Source of the DNA: Burkholderia ubonensis subsp. mesacidophila | GTDB lineage: Bacteria; Pseudomonadota; Gammaproteobacteria; Burkholderiales; Burkholderiaceae | Direction of reading: 5' to 3' | Assembly (NCBI RefSeq): GCF_002097715.1 | Contig: NZ_CP020737.1 | Coordinates: 2,728,001-2,792,000 of the forward strand | Length of the DNA: 64,000 bases | In this document: positions 38,605 through 48,168 of the stretch, in pieces | Numbering within the stretch: position 1 is the stretch's first letter | Layout: every line of letters starts with the position of its first letter | Program-made: the position numbers and the translations under genes | The notes under the pieces: model-generated | The model's database searches: none | Told to the model about the DNA's origin: nothing | Seen by the model: the letters and a program-made list of their open reading frames with translations, nothing else

Positions 38605-40434
38605 ATGCCCGCCCTGATCGAAGACTACGCCCTCGTCGGCGACGGCCACACGGCCGCGCTGATCGCGAAAGACGGCTCCGTCGACTGGCTGTGCTGGCCC
38701 CGCTTCGATTCGGGCGCCTGTTTCGCGGCCCTCGTCGGCACGCCCGAGCACGGCCGCTGGCTGCTCGCGCCGGCGGCCGACGCCGCCGTCACGCACACCG
38801 CGCGCCGCTATCGCGGCGACACGCTGATACTCGAAACCGATTACGAGAGCGCCGACGGCGCCGTCACCGTGATCGACTTCATGCCGCCCGGCAACGGCTG
38901 GTCGGAGTTGGTGCGGATCGTCGTCGGCCGGCACGGCACGATGAAGATGCGCATGGAGCTCGTATTGCGCTTCGACTACGGCTTCTCGATTCCGTGGGTC
39001 ACGCAGCTGTCGCGCGAGGACGGCGTGAAGGCGATCGCGGGGCCCGACACCGTCGTGCTGCGCACGAGCGTGCCACTTACCGGCAAGAACCTGCACACGC
39101 TCGCCGAATTCACGGTGAGCGCCGACGAGCGCGTACCGTTCTCGCTCGGCTACTCGCCGTCGCACCTGCGGCTGCCGCCCGCGCGCGACCCGCTGTCGAT
39201 GCTCGCGCGCACCGAGAACTACTGGCTCGAGTGGTCGGGGCGCTGCCAGGTGCAGGGCCGCTACGCGGCCGCGGTGCGCCGCTCGCTGATCACGCTGAAG
39301 GCGCTCGCGTACGAGCCGACGGGCGGCATCGTCGCCGCGCCGACCACGTCGCTGCCCGAGAAGATCGGCGGCAACCGCAACTGGGACTACCGCTTCTGCT
39401 GGCTGCGCGACGCGACGATCACGCTGCTCGCGCTGATGCGCGGCGGCCACTACGACGAGGCGCGCGCGTGGCGTTCGTGGCTCGGCCGCGTGATGGCCGG
39501 CTCGCCCGAGCAGATCCAGATCATGTACGGGATCGCGGGCGAGCGCCGGCTGCCGGAAATGGAGCTCGACTGGCTGCCCGGATACCAGAATTCGAAACCC
39601 GTGCGGGTCGGCAACGGCGCCGCGAATCAGTTGCAGCTCGACGTATTCGGCGAAGTGATGGCGGCGCTGCACCTCGCGCGCGTGGGCGGCCTGCAGGCCG
39701 ACGACACCGTGTGGTCGGTGCAGTGCACGCTGCTCGACCATCTCGAGAAGATCTGGCGGCAGCCCGACGAAGGCATCTGGGAAACGCGCGGCGGCCGCCG
39801 CCACTTCACGTTCTCGAAGGTGATGGCGTGGGTCGCGTTCGACCGCGCGATCAAGTCCGCGGAAATGTTCCGCCTGCCCGGCGCGCTCGACCGCTGGCGC
39901 GACCTGCGCGAGCAGATTCACGCGGACGTCTGCGCGAATGCGTGGCATGCGGACAAGCAGGCATTCACGCAGAGCTACGGCAGCGACGAGCTCGACGCGA
40001 GCGTGCTGCTGCTGCCGCTGCTCGGCTTCCTGCCGCCGGAGGATCCGCGCGTGGCCAGCACGGTCGACGCGATCGAGCGCGAATTGCTGCACGACGGCCT
40101 CGTGCTGCGCTACCGCACGACCGAATACGACGACGGCCTGCCGCCCGGCGAAGGCACGTTTCTCGCATGCAGCTTCTGGCTCGTCGACAGCTACGCGCTG
40201 CTCGGCCGCATCGACGAAGCGCACCGCCTGTTCAGCCGGCTGCTGTCGTTGTCGAACGACCTCGGGCTGCTCGCCGAGGAGTACGACCCGGTCGCGGGCC
40301 GCCTCGTCGGCAACTTCCCGCAGGCGTTCTCGCACGTCGCGCTCGTGCATACCGCGATGAACCTGATGCACCATGAAGAAGCAATGGCGCGCGCGGCCGG
40401 CCAGCCGGCGCCGGCGGTTGCAACCGGACGTTGA
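38605..40434 (+). CDS. GH15 glycoside hydrolase (glucoamylase/trehalase-like)
   Basis: The 609-residue cytoplasmic protein has the N-terminal trehalase-like domain (IEDYALVGDGHTAALIAKDGSVDWLCWPRFDSG) and a GH15 (alpha/alpha)6 barrel with RNWDYRFCWLRDATITLLAL, ELDWLPGYQNSKPVRVGN and the second acid region LPPGEGTFLACSFWLVD. GH15 enzymes cleave alpha-glucosides such as trehalose, maltooligosaccharides or glycogen ends. No signal peptide. It is divergent from the lactonase with 160 bp between starts. Substrate is inference only. Confidence 0.92.
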   Translation: MPALIEDYALVGDGHTAALIAKDGSVDWLCWPRFDSGACFAALVGTPEHGRWLLAPAADAAVTHTARRYRGDTLILETDYESADGAVTVIDFMPPGNGWSELVRIVVGRHGTMKMRMELVLRFDYGFSIPWVTQLSREDGVKAIAGPDTVVLRTSVPLTGKNLHTLAEFTVSADERVPFSLGYSPSHLRLPPARDPLSMLARTENYWLEWSGRCQVQGRYAAAVRRSLITLKALAYEPTGGIVAAPTTSLPEKIGGNRNWDYRFCWLRDATITLLALMRGGHYDEARAWRSWLGRVMAGSPEQIQIMYGIAGERRLPEMELDWLPGYQNSKPVRVGNGAANQLQLDVFGEVMAALHLARVGGLQADDTVWSVQCTLLDHLEKIWRQPDEGIWETRGGRRHFTFSKVMAWVAFDRAIKSAEMFRLPGALDRWRDLREQIHADVCANAWHADKQAFTQSYGSDELDASVLLLPLLGFLPPEDPRVASTVDAIERELLHDGLVLRYRTTEYDDGLPPGEGTFLACSFWLVDSYALLGRIDEAHRLFSRLLSLSNDLGLLAEEYDPVAGRLVGNFPQAFSHVALVHTAMNLMHHEEAMARAAGQPAPAVATGR

Positions 40435-40470
40435 CGCGGCCACCGGCGGCATTTCAGAGAACGTCAAATC

Positions 40471-40534
40471 GCAACAAATTCATGAAAAATCAGGGAAATG
40501 TTGCATTGCACCACCCCACGTTGTCCGATATGAT
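40471..40534 (+). promoter_or_regulatory. phaZ promoter with TGC-rich repeats
   Basis: TTGCAC (40506-40511) and TATGAT (40529-40534) are spaced by 17 bp and predict a start near 40541. Overlapping the -35 is TTGCATTGCA (40501-40510), and GCAACA (40471-40476) forms an inverted repeat with TGTTGC (40499-40504). TGC-rich repeats at promoters of PHA genes are bound by PhaR in related bacteria; that this is a PhaR site is inference. Confidence 0.5.
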
Positions 40535-40639
40535 CGTCGGCGATTGACCGGCTGCAGTGCAACATGGCCGATCGCTGACCCACACGGCGCGCCGCGACGC
40601 CCGACGTCGCGCACCGTCCCCCAAGCGGGAGTTGTCTGC

Positions 40640-42100
40640 ATGCTTTACCAATTGCATGAATTCCAGCGGGCAATGCTGAGCCCGCTCACGGCCTGGGCCC
40701 AGGCCGCGTCGAAATCGTTCGCCAATCCGTCCAGCCCGCTCTCGCTGATGCCCGGCGCGACGAGGATGGCCGCCGCGTACGAATTGCTGTATCGGCTCGG
40801 CAAGGACTACGAGAAGCCCGAATTCAACCTGCACCAGATCGTCAAGGACGGCCACAACATCCCGATCGTCGAGCAGACGATCGTCGAGAAGCCGTTCTGC
40901 CGCCTGCTGCGCTTCAAGCGCTACTCGGACGACGCGGGCGCGGTCACCCAGCTGAAGGACGAACCGGTCGTGCTGGTCTGCGCGCCGCTGTCCGGCCACC
41001 ACGCGACGCTGCTGCGCGACACCGTGCGCACGCTGCTGCAGGATCACAAGGTCTACATCACCGACTGGATCGACGCGCGGATGGTGCCGATCGAGACCGG
41101 CCCGTTCCACCTGGACGACTACGTCACGTATATCCAGGAGTTCATCCGCCACATCGGCGCGCGCAACCTGCACGTGATCTCGGTATGTCAGCCGACGGTG
41201 CCGGTGCTTGCGGCGATCTCGCTGATGGCGAGCCGCGGCGAGGACACGCCGCTCACGATGACGATGATGGGCGGGCCGATCGATGCGCGCCGCAGCCCGA
41301 CGTCGGTGAACTCGCTGGCGACGCAGCATTCGATCTCCTGGTTCGAGAACAACGTGATTCACACGGTGCCAGCGAACTACCCGGGCGAAGGCCGCCAGGT
41401 GTATCCGGGCTTCCTGCAGCACGCGGGCTTCGTCGCGATGAATCCGGAGCGGCACGCGGCATCGCACTGGGACTTCTACCAAAGCCTGCTGCGCGGCGAC
41501 GAAGACGACGCGGAAGCGCACCGCAACTTCTACGACGAATACAACGCGGTGCTCGACATGGCCGCCGAGTATTACCTCGAGACGATCCGCGTCGTGTTCC
41601 AGGAATTCCGCCTTGCCGAAGGCACGTGGGATATCGATGGCGAACGCGTGCGCCCGCAGGACATCAAGCACACCGCGCTGATGACGATCGAAGGCGAGCT
41701 CGACGACATCTCCGGCAGCGGCCAGACCCACGTCGCGCACGAGCTGTGCACGGGCATCCCGCAGGACCAGCGCCGCAACCTCACCGCGGAGAAGTGCGGG
41801 CACTACGGGATCTTCTCGGGCCGCCGCTGGCGCACGATCATCTACCCGCAACTGCGCGACTTCATCCGCGAACACGCGCCGGAACCGAAGCACGGCGCCA
41901 CGAAGGATCGCCCGGATGTGCAGCCGTCCGCGCCGCTCGCCGCCGTGCCGGCCGCGAATGCGCCGGCCGGGTCCGCGAAGACCGCCGCCGCGAAACGCGC
42001 GCGCGCAAAGACGTCCGACGCGGCCGCCCCGGCGAAGGCCGCCGCCGCGAAGCGCGGCGTCACGCGCGCGAAGCCAGCCCGTGCCCGCAAGGCGGCCTGA
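40640..42100 (+). CDS. phaZ: Intracellular PHB depolymerase with H1-like tail
   Basis: PhaZ mobilises polyhydroxybutyrate granules. From ATG 40640 (GGGAG upstream) the product is 486 residues. The catalytic triad falls exactly where it does in the Cupriavidus PhaZa1 type: Cys 183 in SVCQP, Asp 355 in GELDD, His 388 in KCGHYG. Residues 1-412 are the complete enzyme. The last 70 residues are an extra Ala/Lys/Pro/Arg tail (AKTAAAKRARAK, PAKAAAAKRG, KPARARKAA) resembling histone H1 and the DNA-binding tails of PhaM/PhaF. This suggests contact with DNA or granule surface. Convergent tetR follows. Confidence 0.95.
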   Translation: MLYQLHEFQRAMLSPLTAWAQAASKSFANPSSPLSLMPGATRMAAAYELLYRLGKDYEKPEFNLHQIVKDGHNIPIVEQTIVEKPFCRLLRFKRYSDDAGAVTQLKDEPVVLVCAPLSGHHATLLRDTVRTLLQDHKVYITDWIDARMVPIETGPFHLDDYVTYIQEFIRHIGARNLHVISVCQPTVPVLAAISLMASRGEDTPLTMTMMGGPIDARRSPTSVNSLATQHSISWFENNVIHTVPANYPGEGRQVYPGFLQHAGFVAMNPERHAASHWDFYQSLLRGDEDDAEAHRNFYDEYNAVLDMAAEYYLETIRVVFQEFRLAEGTWDIDGERVRPQDIKHTALMTIEGELDDISGSGQTHVAHELCTGIPQDQRRNLTAEKCGHYGIFSGRRWRTIIYPQLRDFIREHAPEPKHGATKDRPDVQPSAPLAAVPAANAPAGSAKTAAAKRARAKTSDAAAPAKAAAAKRGVTRAKPARARKAA

Positions 42101-42117
42101 CGCCGGCGCGCCAGACG

Positions 42118-42153
42118 AAAAACGCCGCCGTGCCAGCGCACGGCGGCGTTTTT
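42118..42153. terminator. Bidirectional terminator phaZ / tetR
   Basis: AAAAACGCCGCCGTG and CACGGCGGCGTTTTT pair over a 6-nt loop; A and T tracts flank the 10-bp GC stem on both sides, so it can end transcripts from both convergent genes. Confidence 0.92.
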
Positions 42154-42178
42154 CTATCCGGCGGCCGAAAGCCGTTCG

Positions 42179-42811
42179 TCAGCGCCGCAGCAGATAGGCG
42201 AGCAGCAGCTCGGTGTTCATCCTGACCACCTCGTCGCGCTCGTCGGGCGCGCTGAAGTCGCGGCCGAGCGTCGCGGCGAGCGTGAAGCGGTTCGACACGA
42301 TGTAGTAGCCGAGGCCCGACAGGGTCACGTAGAAGCGCAGCGGATCGACGTCGCTGCGGAACAGCCCGGCCTTCTGGCCACGCGTCAGCACGTTGCCGAG
42401 CGTCGTGACGATCGGCGAGATCATTTCGCGGATCCGCGTCGATTTGTGCAGATAGCGGGCTTCGTGCAGGTTTTCGTTGTTGATCAGCCGCAGCAGCTCG
42501 GGATGGTCGCGGTAGTAGTCCCACACGAAGTGCGCGAGCCGCGTGACCGCCTCGACCGGCGCGACGCCGTCCAGGTCGAGCACGCGTTCGGCGTCGGTCA
42601 GCGCGGAAAACGCATGCTCGAGCACGGCAGTAAACAGCTGCTCCTTGCTGCCGAAGTAGTAATAGAGCATGCGCTCGTTGGTTTCCGCCCGCCGCGCGAT
42701 CTGGTCGACGCGTGCGCCGAACAGGCCCCCACTTGCGAATTCTTCGGCCGCCGCCATCAGGATGCGGCGGCGGGTGCCTTCAGGATCTCTTTTGATTTTT
42801 GGCTGATTCAT
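42179..42811 (-). CDS. TetR-family transcriptional regulator
   Basis: The 210-residue protein has the TetR N-terminal helix-turn-helix: [49 protein letters not shown] (about residues 13-61). The C-terminal ligand domain has a TetR_C-like helical pattern with [16 protein letters not shown], similar to the YcdC/RutR and NicS-type branch. Ligand and targets are unknown. Nearby candidates are its own promoter and the rnfB-nth transcript, which starts 250 bp away on the other strand. Confidence 0.93.
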   Translation of the reverse strand: MNQPKIKRDPEGTRRRILMAAAEEFASGGLFGARVDQIARRAETNERMLYYYFGSKEQLFTAVLEHAFSALTDAERVLDLDGVAPVEAVTRLAHFVWDYYRDHPELLRLINNENLHEARYLHKSTRIREMISPIVTTLGNVLTRGQKAGLFRSDVDPLRFYVTLSGLGYYIVSNRFTLAATLGRDFSAPDERDEVVRMNTELLLAYLLRR

Positions 42812-43061
42812 GGTGGCGTTTTGCTATGTGAGCCGCGTGATCCGGATCAGTCGCCCCGCCTTGTCGGCGCCGGCGACACTGGAACAGGCACGCCTTGCGG
42901 CGTCCCCCCTGCTGCGCCCCTGCAAAAATGCGCTTCGATTATGCGCACAGACTGCGTCAAGCGCAATGCGGGAAATCGGCGATAATCCTCCTTTGGCAAA
43001 CCTTGCCGGCCGCGCCCGTCGTGGCCGTCAGACATTCGGCGCACCGGCGCCCGCTGTCCCC

Positions 43062-43922
43062 GTGACCGACTCCAAGACACTTGCGGATCGCATCGAAGAT
43101 CTGCTGCCCCAGACCCAATGCACGAAGTGCGGCTATGAAGGCTGCCGCCCGTACGCCGAGGCCATCGCCGCCGGCGACGCAAACTACAACCAGTGCCCGC
43201 CGGGCGGCGCCGAGGGCATCGCGCGCCTCGCGCGCCTGCTCGGCAAGCCCGTGATTCCGCTGAATCCGGTCAACGGCGACGAGCGCGCGCGCCCCGTCGC
43301 GGTGATCGACGAAAACCTCTGCATCGGCTGCACGCTCTGCATGCAGGCCTGCCCGGTCGATGCGATCGCCGGCGCGCCCAAGCAGATGCATACGGTGATC
43401 ACATCGCTCTGCACGGGCTGCGACCTGTGCGTGCCGCCCTGCCCGGTCGACTGCATCGCGATGGTGCCCGTCACCGGCGAGCACACCGGCTGGGATGCAT
43501 GGACGCAGGCGCAGGCCGACGCCGCGCGCGAACGCCACGACCGCCGGCTCGCGCGCCAGCGCCGCGAGCGCGAGGCCGCCGAAGCGCGCGCGGCCGCGCG
43601 CCGCTCGGCAAGCGCCGCCGCACCGGCCGCAATGTCCGCGACGCAACCCGCCGCGGCCGACGCGACCACGGATGCCGACGCGAAGAAACGCGCGATCATC
43701 GCGGCCGCGCTCGAACGCGCGCGCAAGAAAAAGGACGAACTGACCGCGCAAGGCAGCGCGCCGAAAAACACCGAAGGCGTGAGCCCCGCGGTCCAGGCCC
43801 AGATCGATGCGGCCGAAGCGCGCCGCAAGCGGCTCGCCGAGCAGGAGGCCGGGGAAGCCGGCGAAGGCGCGCCCGAACCGGAAGACGGCCCGTCCGCGCC
43901 GCCCGACCCGAAACCACAATGA
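43062..43922 (+). CDS. rnfB: Orphan RnfB-type iron-sulfur protein
   Basis: The 286-residue protein has the RnfB N-terminal cluster motif (Cys 20, 23, 28, 45; [18 protein letters not shown]) and two 4Fe-4S ferredoxin motifs (Cys 87/90/93/97 and 117/120/123/127). RnfB is the entry subunit of the Rnf/Rsx electron-transport complex, but the N-terminal membrane helix of true RnfB is missing and no other rnf gene is present. Residues 150-286 are a charged Ala/Arg-rich helical extension. It starts with GTG ([14 protein letters not shown]). Its stop overlaps the nth start, echoing the rsx-nth operon of E. coli. Confidence 0.9.
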   Translation: MTDSKTLADRIEDLLPQTQCTKCGYEGCRPYAEAIAAGDANYNQCPPGGAEGIARLARLLGKPVIPLNPVNGDERARPVAVIDENLCIGCTLCMQACPVDAIAGAPKQMHTVITSLCTGCDLCVPPCPVDCIAMVPVTGEHTGWDAWTQAQADAARERHDRRLARQRREREAAEARAAARRSASAAAPAAMSATQPAAADATTDADAKKRAIIAAALERARKKKDELTAQGSAPKNTEGVSPAVQAQIDAAEARRKRLAEQEAGEAGEGAPEPEDGPSAPPDPKPQ

Positions 43923-44563
43923 ACGCCAGCAAACGACGCGCGATCTTCGAAACGCTGCAGAGCCTCAATCCGAATCCGACCACCGAGCTCGAATACGCGA
44001 CGCCGTTCGAACTGCTGATCGCGGTGATGCTGTCCGCGCAGGCGACCGACGTGTCGGTCAACAAGGCGATGCGCAAAATGTTCCCGGTCGCGAACACGCC
44101 GCGACAAATTGTCGCGCTCGGCGAGGAAGGCGTCATCGAGTACATCAAGACGATCGGGCTGTACCGGACCAAGGCGAAGAACGTGGTGGCCACGTGCCGG
44201 ATCCTGCTCGAGCAATACGGCGGCGAAGTGCCGGCCGATCGCGAGGCGCTCGAAAGCTTGCCGGGCGTCGGCCGCAAGACCGCCAACGTCGTGCTCAACA
44301 CCGCGTTCGGCCACCCGACGATCGCGGTCGACACGCACATCTTCCGCGTCGCGAACCGCACCGGCCTTGCGCCCGGCAAGGACGTGCGGGCCGTCGAGGC
44401 CGCGCTCGAGAAGTTCACGCCGAAGGAATTCCTGCAGGACGCGCATCACTGGCTGATCCTGCACGGCCGCTATGTGTGCAAGGCGCGCAAGCCCGAATGC
44501 TGGCACTGCGCGATCGAGCCGCTGTGCGAGTACCGGCCGAAGACCCCACCGCCCACCGAGTAG
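43919..44563 (+). CDS. nth: Endonuclease III
   Basis: Nth is the bifunctional DNA glycosylase/AP lyase for oxidised pyrimidines. The 214-residue protein shows the helix-hairpin-helix [13 protein letters not shown] with catalytic Lys (about residue 120), the catalytic Asp in [12 protein letters not shown], and the C-terminal 4Fe-4S motif C-x6-C-x2-C-x5-C ([17 protein letters not shown]). The ATG overlaps the rnfB stop by 3 nt, so both are co-translated. Confidence 0.97.
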   Translation: MNASKRRAIFETLQSLNPNPTTELEYATPFELLIAVMLSAQATDVSVNKAMRKMFPVANTPRQIVALGEEGVIEYIKTIGLYRTKAKNVVATCRILLEQYGGEVPADREALESLPGVGRKTANVVLNTAFGHPTIAVDTHIFRVANRTGLAPGKDVRAVEAALEKFTPKEFLQDAHHWLILHGRYVCKARKPECWHCAIEPLCEYRPKTPPPTE

Positions 44564-44612
44564 TGAACCGCCGCGCGCAGCCGCGGCCCCGGGTCCGGGC
44601 GACCCGCCCCGA

Positions 44613-45539
44613 TCAAGCGTTGGAGGTCGCCGTCGCATCGTCCGCGGCGGCGCCGCCCGCCCGCACGAGCGCCAGCACCGCCGCGAGAATCGCGACGCCG
44701 CCCGCCCACTGCATCGGCGACAACGCCTCGCCGAACAGCAGCGCCGCAAGCGCGACGGTCACGACCGGCTCCAGCGTCGACAGCATCGACGTGCGCGCCG
44801 CGCCGAGCCGCTCGAGCCCCGCGAAGAACGCGATCATCGCGGTGACCGTCGACACGAGCGCGATCGCCAGCATCGCCGCCCAGCCGCCCGCCGTTGCGGG
44901 CCAGTGCGGCAGCGCGCCGAGCGCCGCGCCGCGCACGACGGCGATCAGCACGAGCGTCGCGGTCGCCGACACGCAGATGACGGCGGTCGTCGCGAGCGGA
45001 TCGACGCCGCGCGTCGCCTTGGTGCCGGCGACGATGTATAGCGAATAGATCACCGCGGCGGCGAGCGCCAGCGCGATGCCGAGCGGCTCGCCGTGGCCGC
45101 CGCCGACCATCAGCGCCGAGCCCGCGACGCACAGCGCGAGCGCGACGACCTTGGCGCGCGTGAGCCGCTCGCCGAGCCACCATGCGGCCAGCAGCGTGAC
45201 GAACGCCGGATACAGGTACAGCAGCAGCGCGACGAGGCTCGCCTGCGCGTGCTGCAACGCGCTGAAATAGCAGAACGACTGGCCGACGTAGCCCAACGCA
45301 CCCATTGCGACGAGGGAGCCAAGCGCGCGGCCGCGCGGCCACACGACGCCGCGGCGCATCGCGATCGCGGCAAGCACCGCGCCGCCGATTGCGAAGCGTA
45401 CGATCAGGAGCCCGAGCACGTCGACGCCGCCCGCATACGCATAGCGGCCGAAAATCGCCATCGCGCCGAACGCGGCTGCGGACACGGCGACGTAGAGCGC
45501 ACCCTGCAGGGCGGCGGAAGGCGGACGGGCGGAGGACAT
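44613..45539 (-). CDS. EamA-family (DMT) exporter
   Basis: The 308-residue protein has ten hydrophobic helices in two EamA repeats (about 12-140 and 155-290), for example YVAVSAAAFGAMAIFGRYAY and LSTLEPVVTVALAALLFGEALSPMQW. Drug/metabolite transporters of this type export amino acids or other metabolites. The frame is open upstream to 45929, but the ATG at 45539 begins the first helix at the normal place. It is convergent with nth. Confidence 0.9.
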   Translation of the reverse strand: MSSARPPSAALQGALYVAVSAAAFGAMAIFGRYAYAGGVDVLGLLIVRFAIGGAVLAAIAMRRGVVWPRGRALGSLVAMGALGYVGQSFCYFSALQHAQASLVALLLYLYPAFVTLLAAWWLGERLTRAKVVALALCVAGSALMVGGGHGEPLGIALALAAAVIYSLYIVAGTKATRGVDPLATTAVICVSATATLVLIAVVRGAALGALPHWPATAGGWAAMLAIALVSTVTAMIAFFAGLERLGAARTSMLSTLEPVVTVALAALLFGEALSPMQWAGGVAILAAVLALVRAGGAAADDATATSNA

Positions 45540-45759
45540 GACGGGCGAATGCAGGCGAGAGACCGAAAGCGTCGGAGTGTATCGGCGATGCGACGCGCAG
45601 CCCAGCCCGCGCTTACCCGCAAGCCGGGCCGGGACCCGCGCGCCCGGCCTGCCCGCCCGCTTCCAGCCGCACCCGCACCCGCCGCCAGCGCCGCTCGCCG
45701 ACCCGGCGTACAATGCGCGACGCGGCATCACGCCGATCCGAATCACGACGTTCCCCACC

Positions 45760-46194
45760 ATGTTCAATCCGAGTCGCGACGAAGTGCGTCGCTTTTTCAT
45801 CGACACCTGGCGCAAGCAGCGCGCCGGTGAAATCCTCACGCCGCTCGAAGCGATCGCGGCTGACTGGATCGTCGAACACCCCGAATACCACGACGACCTC
45901 GCGGACGCCGACGGCGCCGCCGAGCGCAACTACACGCCCGAGGAAGGCCGCACGAATCCGTTCCTGCACCTGTCGATGCACCTCGCGATCAGCGAGCAGC
46001 TGTCGATCGACCAGCCGCCCGGAATCCGCGCCGCGCACGACAAGCTCGCGGCGAAGCTCGACTCGACGCACGAAGCGCAGCACGCGATCATGGAGTGCCT
46101 CGGCGAGACGATCTGGGAAGCGCAGCGCACCAACACGCCGCCCGATTCCGACGCGTACCTGCAGCGCATCCTGCGCCGCGCGTCGCGCGACTGA
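45760..46194 (+). CDS. DUF1841 family protein
   Basis: The 144-residue cytoplasmic protein (MFNPSRDEVRRFF, then LTPLEAIAADWIVEHPEYH, FLHLSMHLAISEQLSIDQPPGIR and AQHAIMECLGETIWEAQR) is a full match to DUF1841, found widely in beta- and gamma-proteobacteria. The HxxxH-like HLSMH and the second Glu/His-rich helix could bind metal, but function is unknown. The frame is open upstream to 45538; ATG 45760 is the family start. Confidence 0.9.
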   Translation: MFNPSRDEVRRFFIDTWRKQRAGEILTPLEAIAADWIVEHPEYHDDLADADGAAERNYTPEEGRTNPFLHLSMHLAISEQLSIDQPPGIRAAHDKLAAKLDSTHEAQHAIMECLGETIWEAQRTNTPPDSDAYLQRILRRASRD

Positions 46195-46235
46195 GCCCGG
46201 CGGACGCGGGCCAGAGCGCGAACCGAATCGCGGAC

Positions 46236-46263
46236 AAAAAAATACCCCGCCTCGGCGGGGTAT
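46236..46263. terminator. Terminator between DUF1841 and cytochrome c genes
   Basis: ATACCCCGCC and GGCGGGGTAT form a stem with a short loop. On the minus strand it is followed by TTTTTTTG, so it is a strong intrinsic terminator for the cytochrome genes; on the plus strand TATCTTCT is a weaker tract for DUF1841. Confidence 0.85.
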
Positions 46264-46295
46264 CTTCTGCGGCACGGGCCCGACCGGGCCGGCGC

Positions 46296-46655
46296 TTACT
46301 TCTTGAACACCAGGTCGCCCTTCAGCGACTCGATGTAAGCCGCGATGTCCTTCATGTCGCTGACCGACAGGTTCTGCACCTGTGCCTGCATGATCGCGTT
46401 GTTGCGGCCGAGCAGCGGGTTCGAGAGGCCCATCTGGTACTGGCGCATCGCCCAGACGAGGTAGTCGGCGTGCTGGCCGGCGAGGCGCGGATACTCCGCG
46501 TTGATCGGCTGGTTCATCTTCGCGCCGTGGCAGGCTGCGCAGTTGTGCGATTCGACCAGGTCCTTGCCCTTCGACAGGTCGGCCGCGTGCGCGCTGCCGA
46601 TCGCGAGGCCGGCCGCGAACGCGATCGCCGCCGCCGTCTTGAATGCGTTGTTCAT
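46296..46655 (-). CDS. Class I cytochrome c (periplasmic)
   Basis: The 119-residue product has a signal peptide (cleavage after AHA, residue 24), one haem-binding CAACH (39-43) and a distal Met likely in NNAIMQ (about 89), ending with a helix MKDIAAYIESL. The pattern PRLAGQHADYLVWAMRQYQMG is typical of cytochrome c4/c553-like mono-haem electron carriers. GGAG precedes ATG. It is 40 bp downstream of a paralogue on the same strand. Confidence 0.93.
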   Translation of the reverse strand: MNNAFKTAAAIAFAAGLAIGSAHAADLSKGKDLVESHNCAACHGAKMNQPINAEYPRLAGQHADYLVWAMRQYQMGLSNPLLGRNNAIMQAQVQNLSVSDMKDIAAYIESLKGDLVFKK

Positions 46656-46695
46656 GAATGCTCCTATCCCGCGTATGAGGTCAGCAAGCGCGCGC

Positions 46696-47055
46696 TTACT
46701 TGTAGGGATTGTCCTTCGAGTCGGGTTTCTGCGCGGCATAGTAGGCCGCCAGATCGGCGATGTCCTGGTCCGTCAGCGAACCGGCGATCGCGTTCATCGA
46801 CGGGAAATGGCGATCCTTCTTGCGGTAGGCCTGCAGCGCGTTGGCAAGGTATTGCTCGTTCTGGCCGCCGAGAACCGGTACCCGGTAGACCTCCGGATAG
46901 GCTGCGCGGTAATCCTGGATGCCGTGACAGCCGATGCACATGGCGGCCTTGCTCGCCCCGTCCTTCGGGTTGCCGACCACACCGGCCGCCTGCGCGCTGC
47001 CCGCGAGCGCCACGAGCGCTGCGACAACAACGTGTTTGCCGACGAATTTGTTCAT
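46696..47055 (-). CDS. Class I cytochrome c (periplasmic)
   Basis: Also 119 residues: signal peptide (cleavage after AQA, residue 23), CIGCH (40-44), PVLGGQNEQYLANALQAYRKKDRHFPSM with Met 87 as likely distal ligand, and LTDQDIADLAAYYA. It is a tandem paralogue of the downstream gene; together they resemble the two halves of a di-haem cytochrome c4 split into separate proteins. A TACAAT -10 on the minus strand at 47161-47156 suggests a leader of about 95 nt. Confidence 0.93.
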   Translation of the reverse strand: MNKFVGKHVVVAALVALAGSAQAAGVVGNPKDGASKAAMCIGCHGIQDYRAAYPEVYRVPVLGGQNEQYLANALQAYRKKDRHFPSMNAIAGSLTDQDIADLAAYYAAQKPDSKDNPYK

Positions 47056-47287
47056 AGCTCTTGTAACCTAGCTTGAGGGGAAACTGGCGCCGAAGCGGCA
47101 ACGGCCCGCGCCGTTTTGCTTATGGGGTCGCCACGCAGGCCAAAAAAACGGCCAGATTGTACCGCGTCGGCGGGGAACGCGTCCATACGGCTTCCCGGCC
47201 CGTCCCGCCGCAGCCCAGCAACGATACGCGGGCACGGTCCAACCGGACAGCCCTTCTGACTTATACTGGGTTTTTTCCCCGACAAAG

Positions 47288-48142
<855 letters not shown>

Positions 48143-48168
48143 GCCCCCAAATCCGCGAAGGCCCGGCC

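Noticed and set aside
43062..43922. RnfB taken as evidence of a full Rnf complex here
   Set aside because: No rnfA, C, D, G or E gene lies on either side; the neighbours are tetR and nth.
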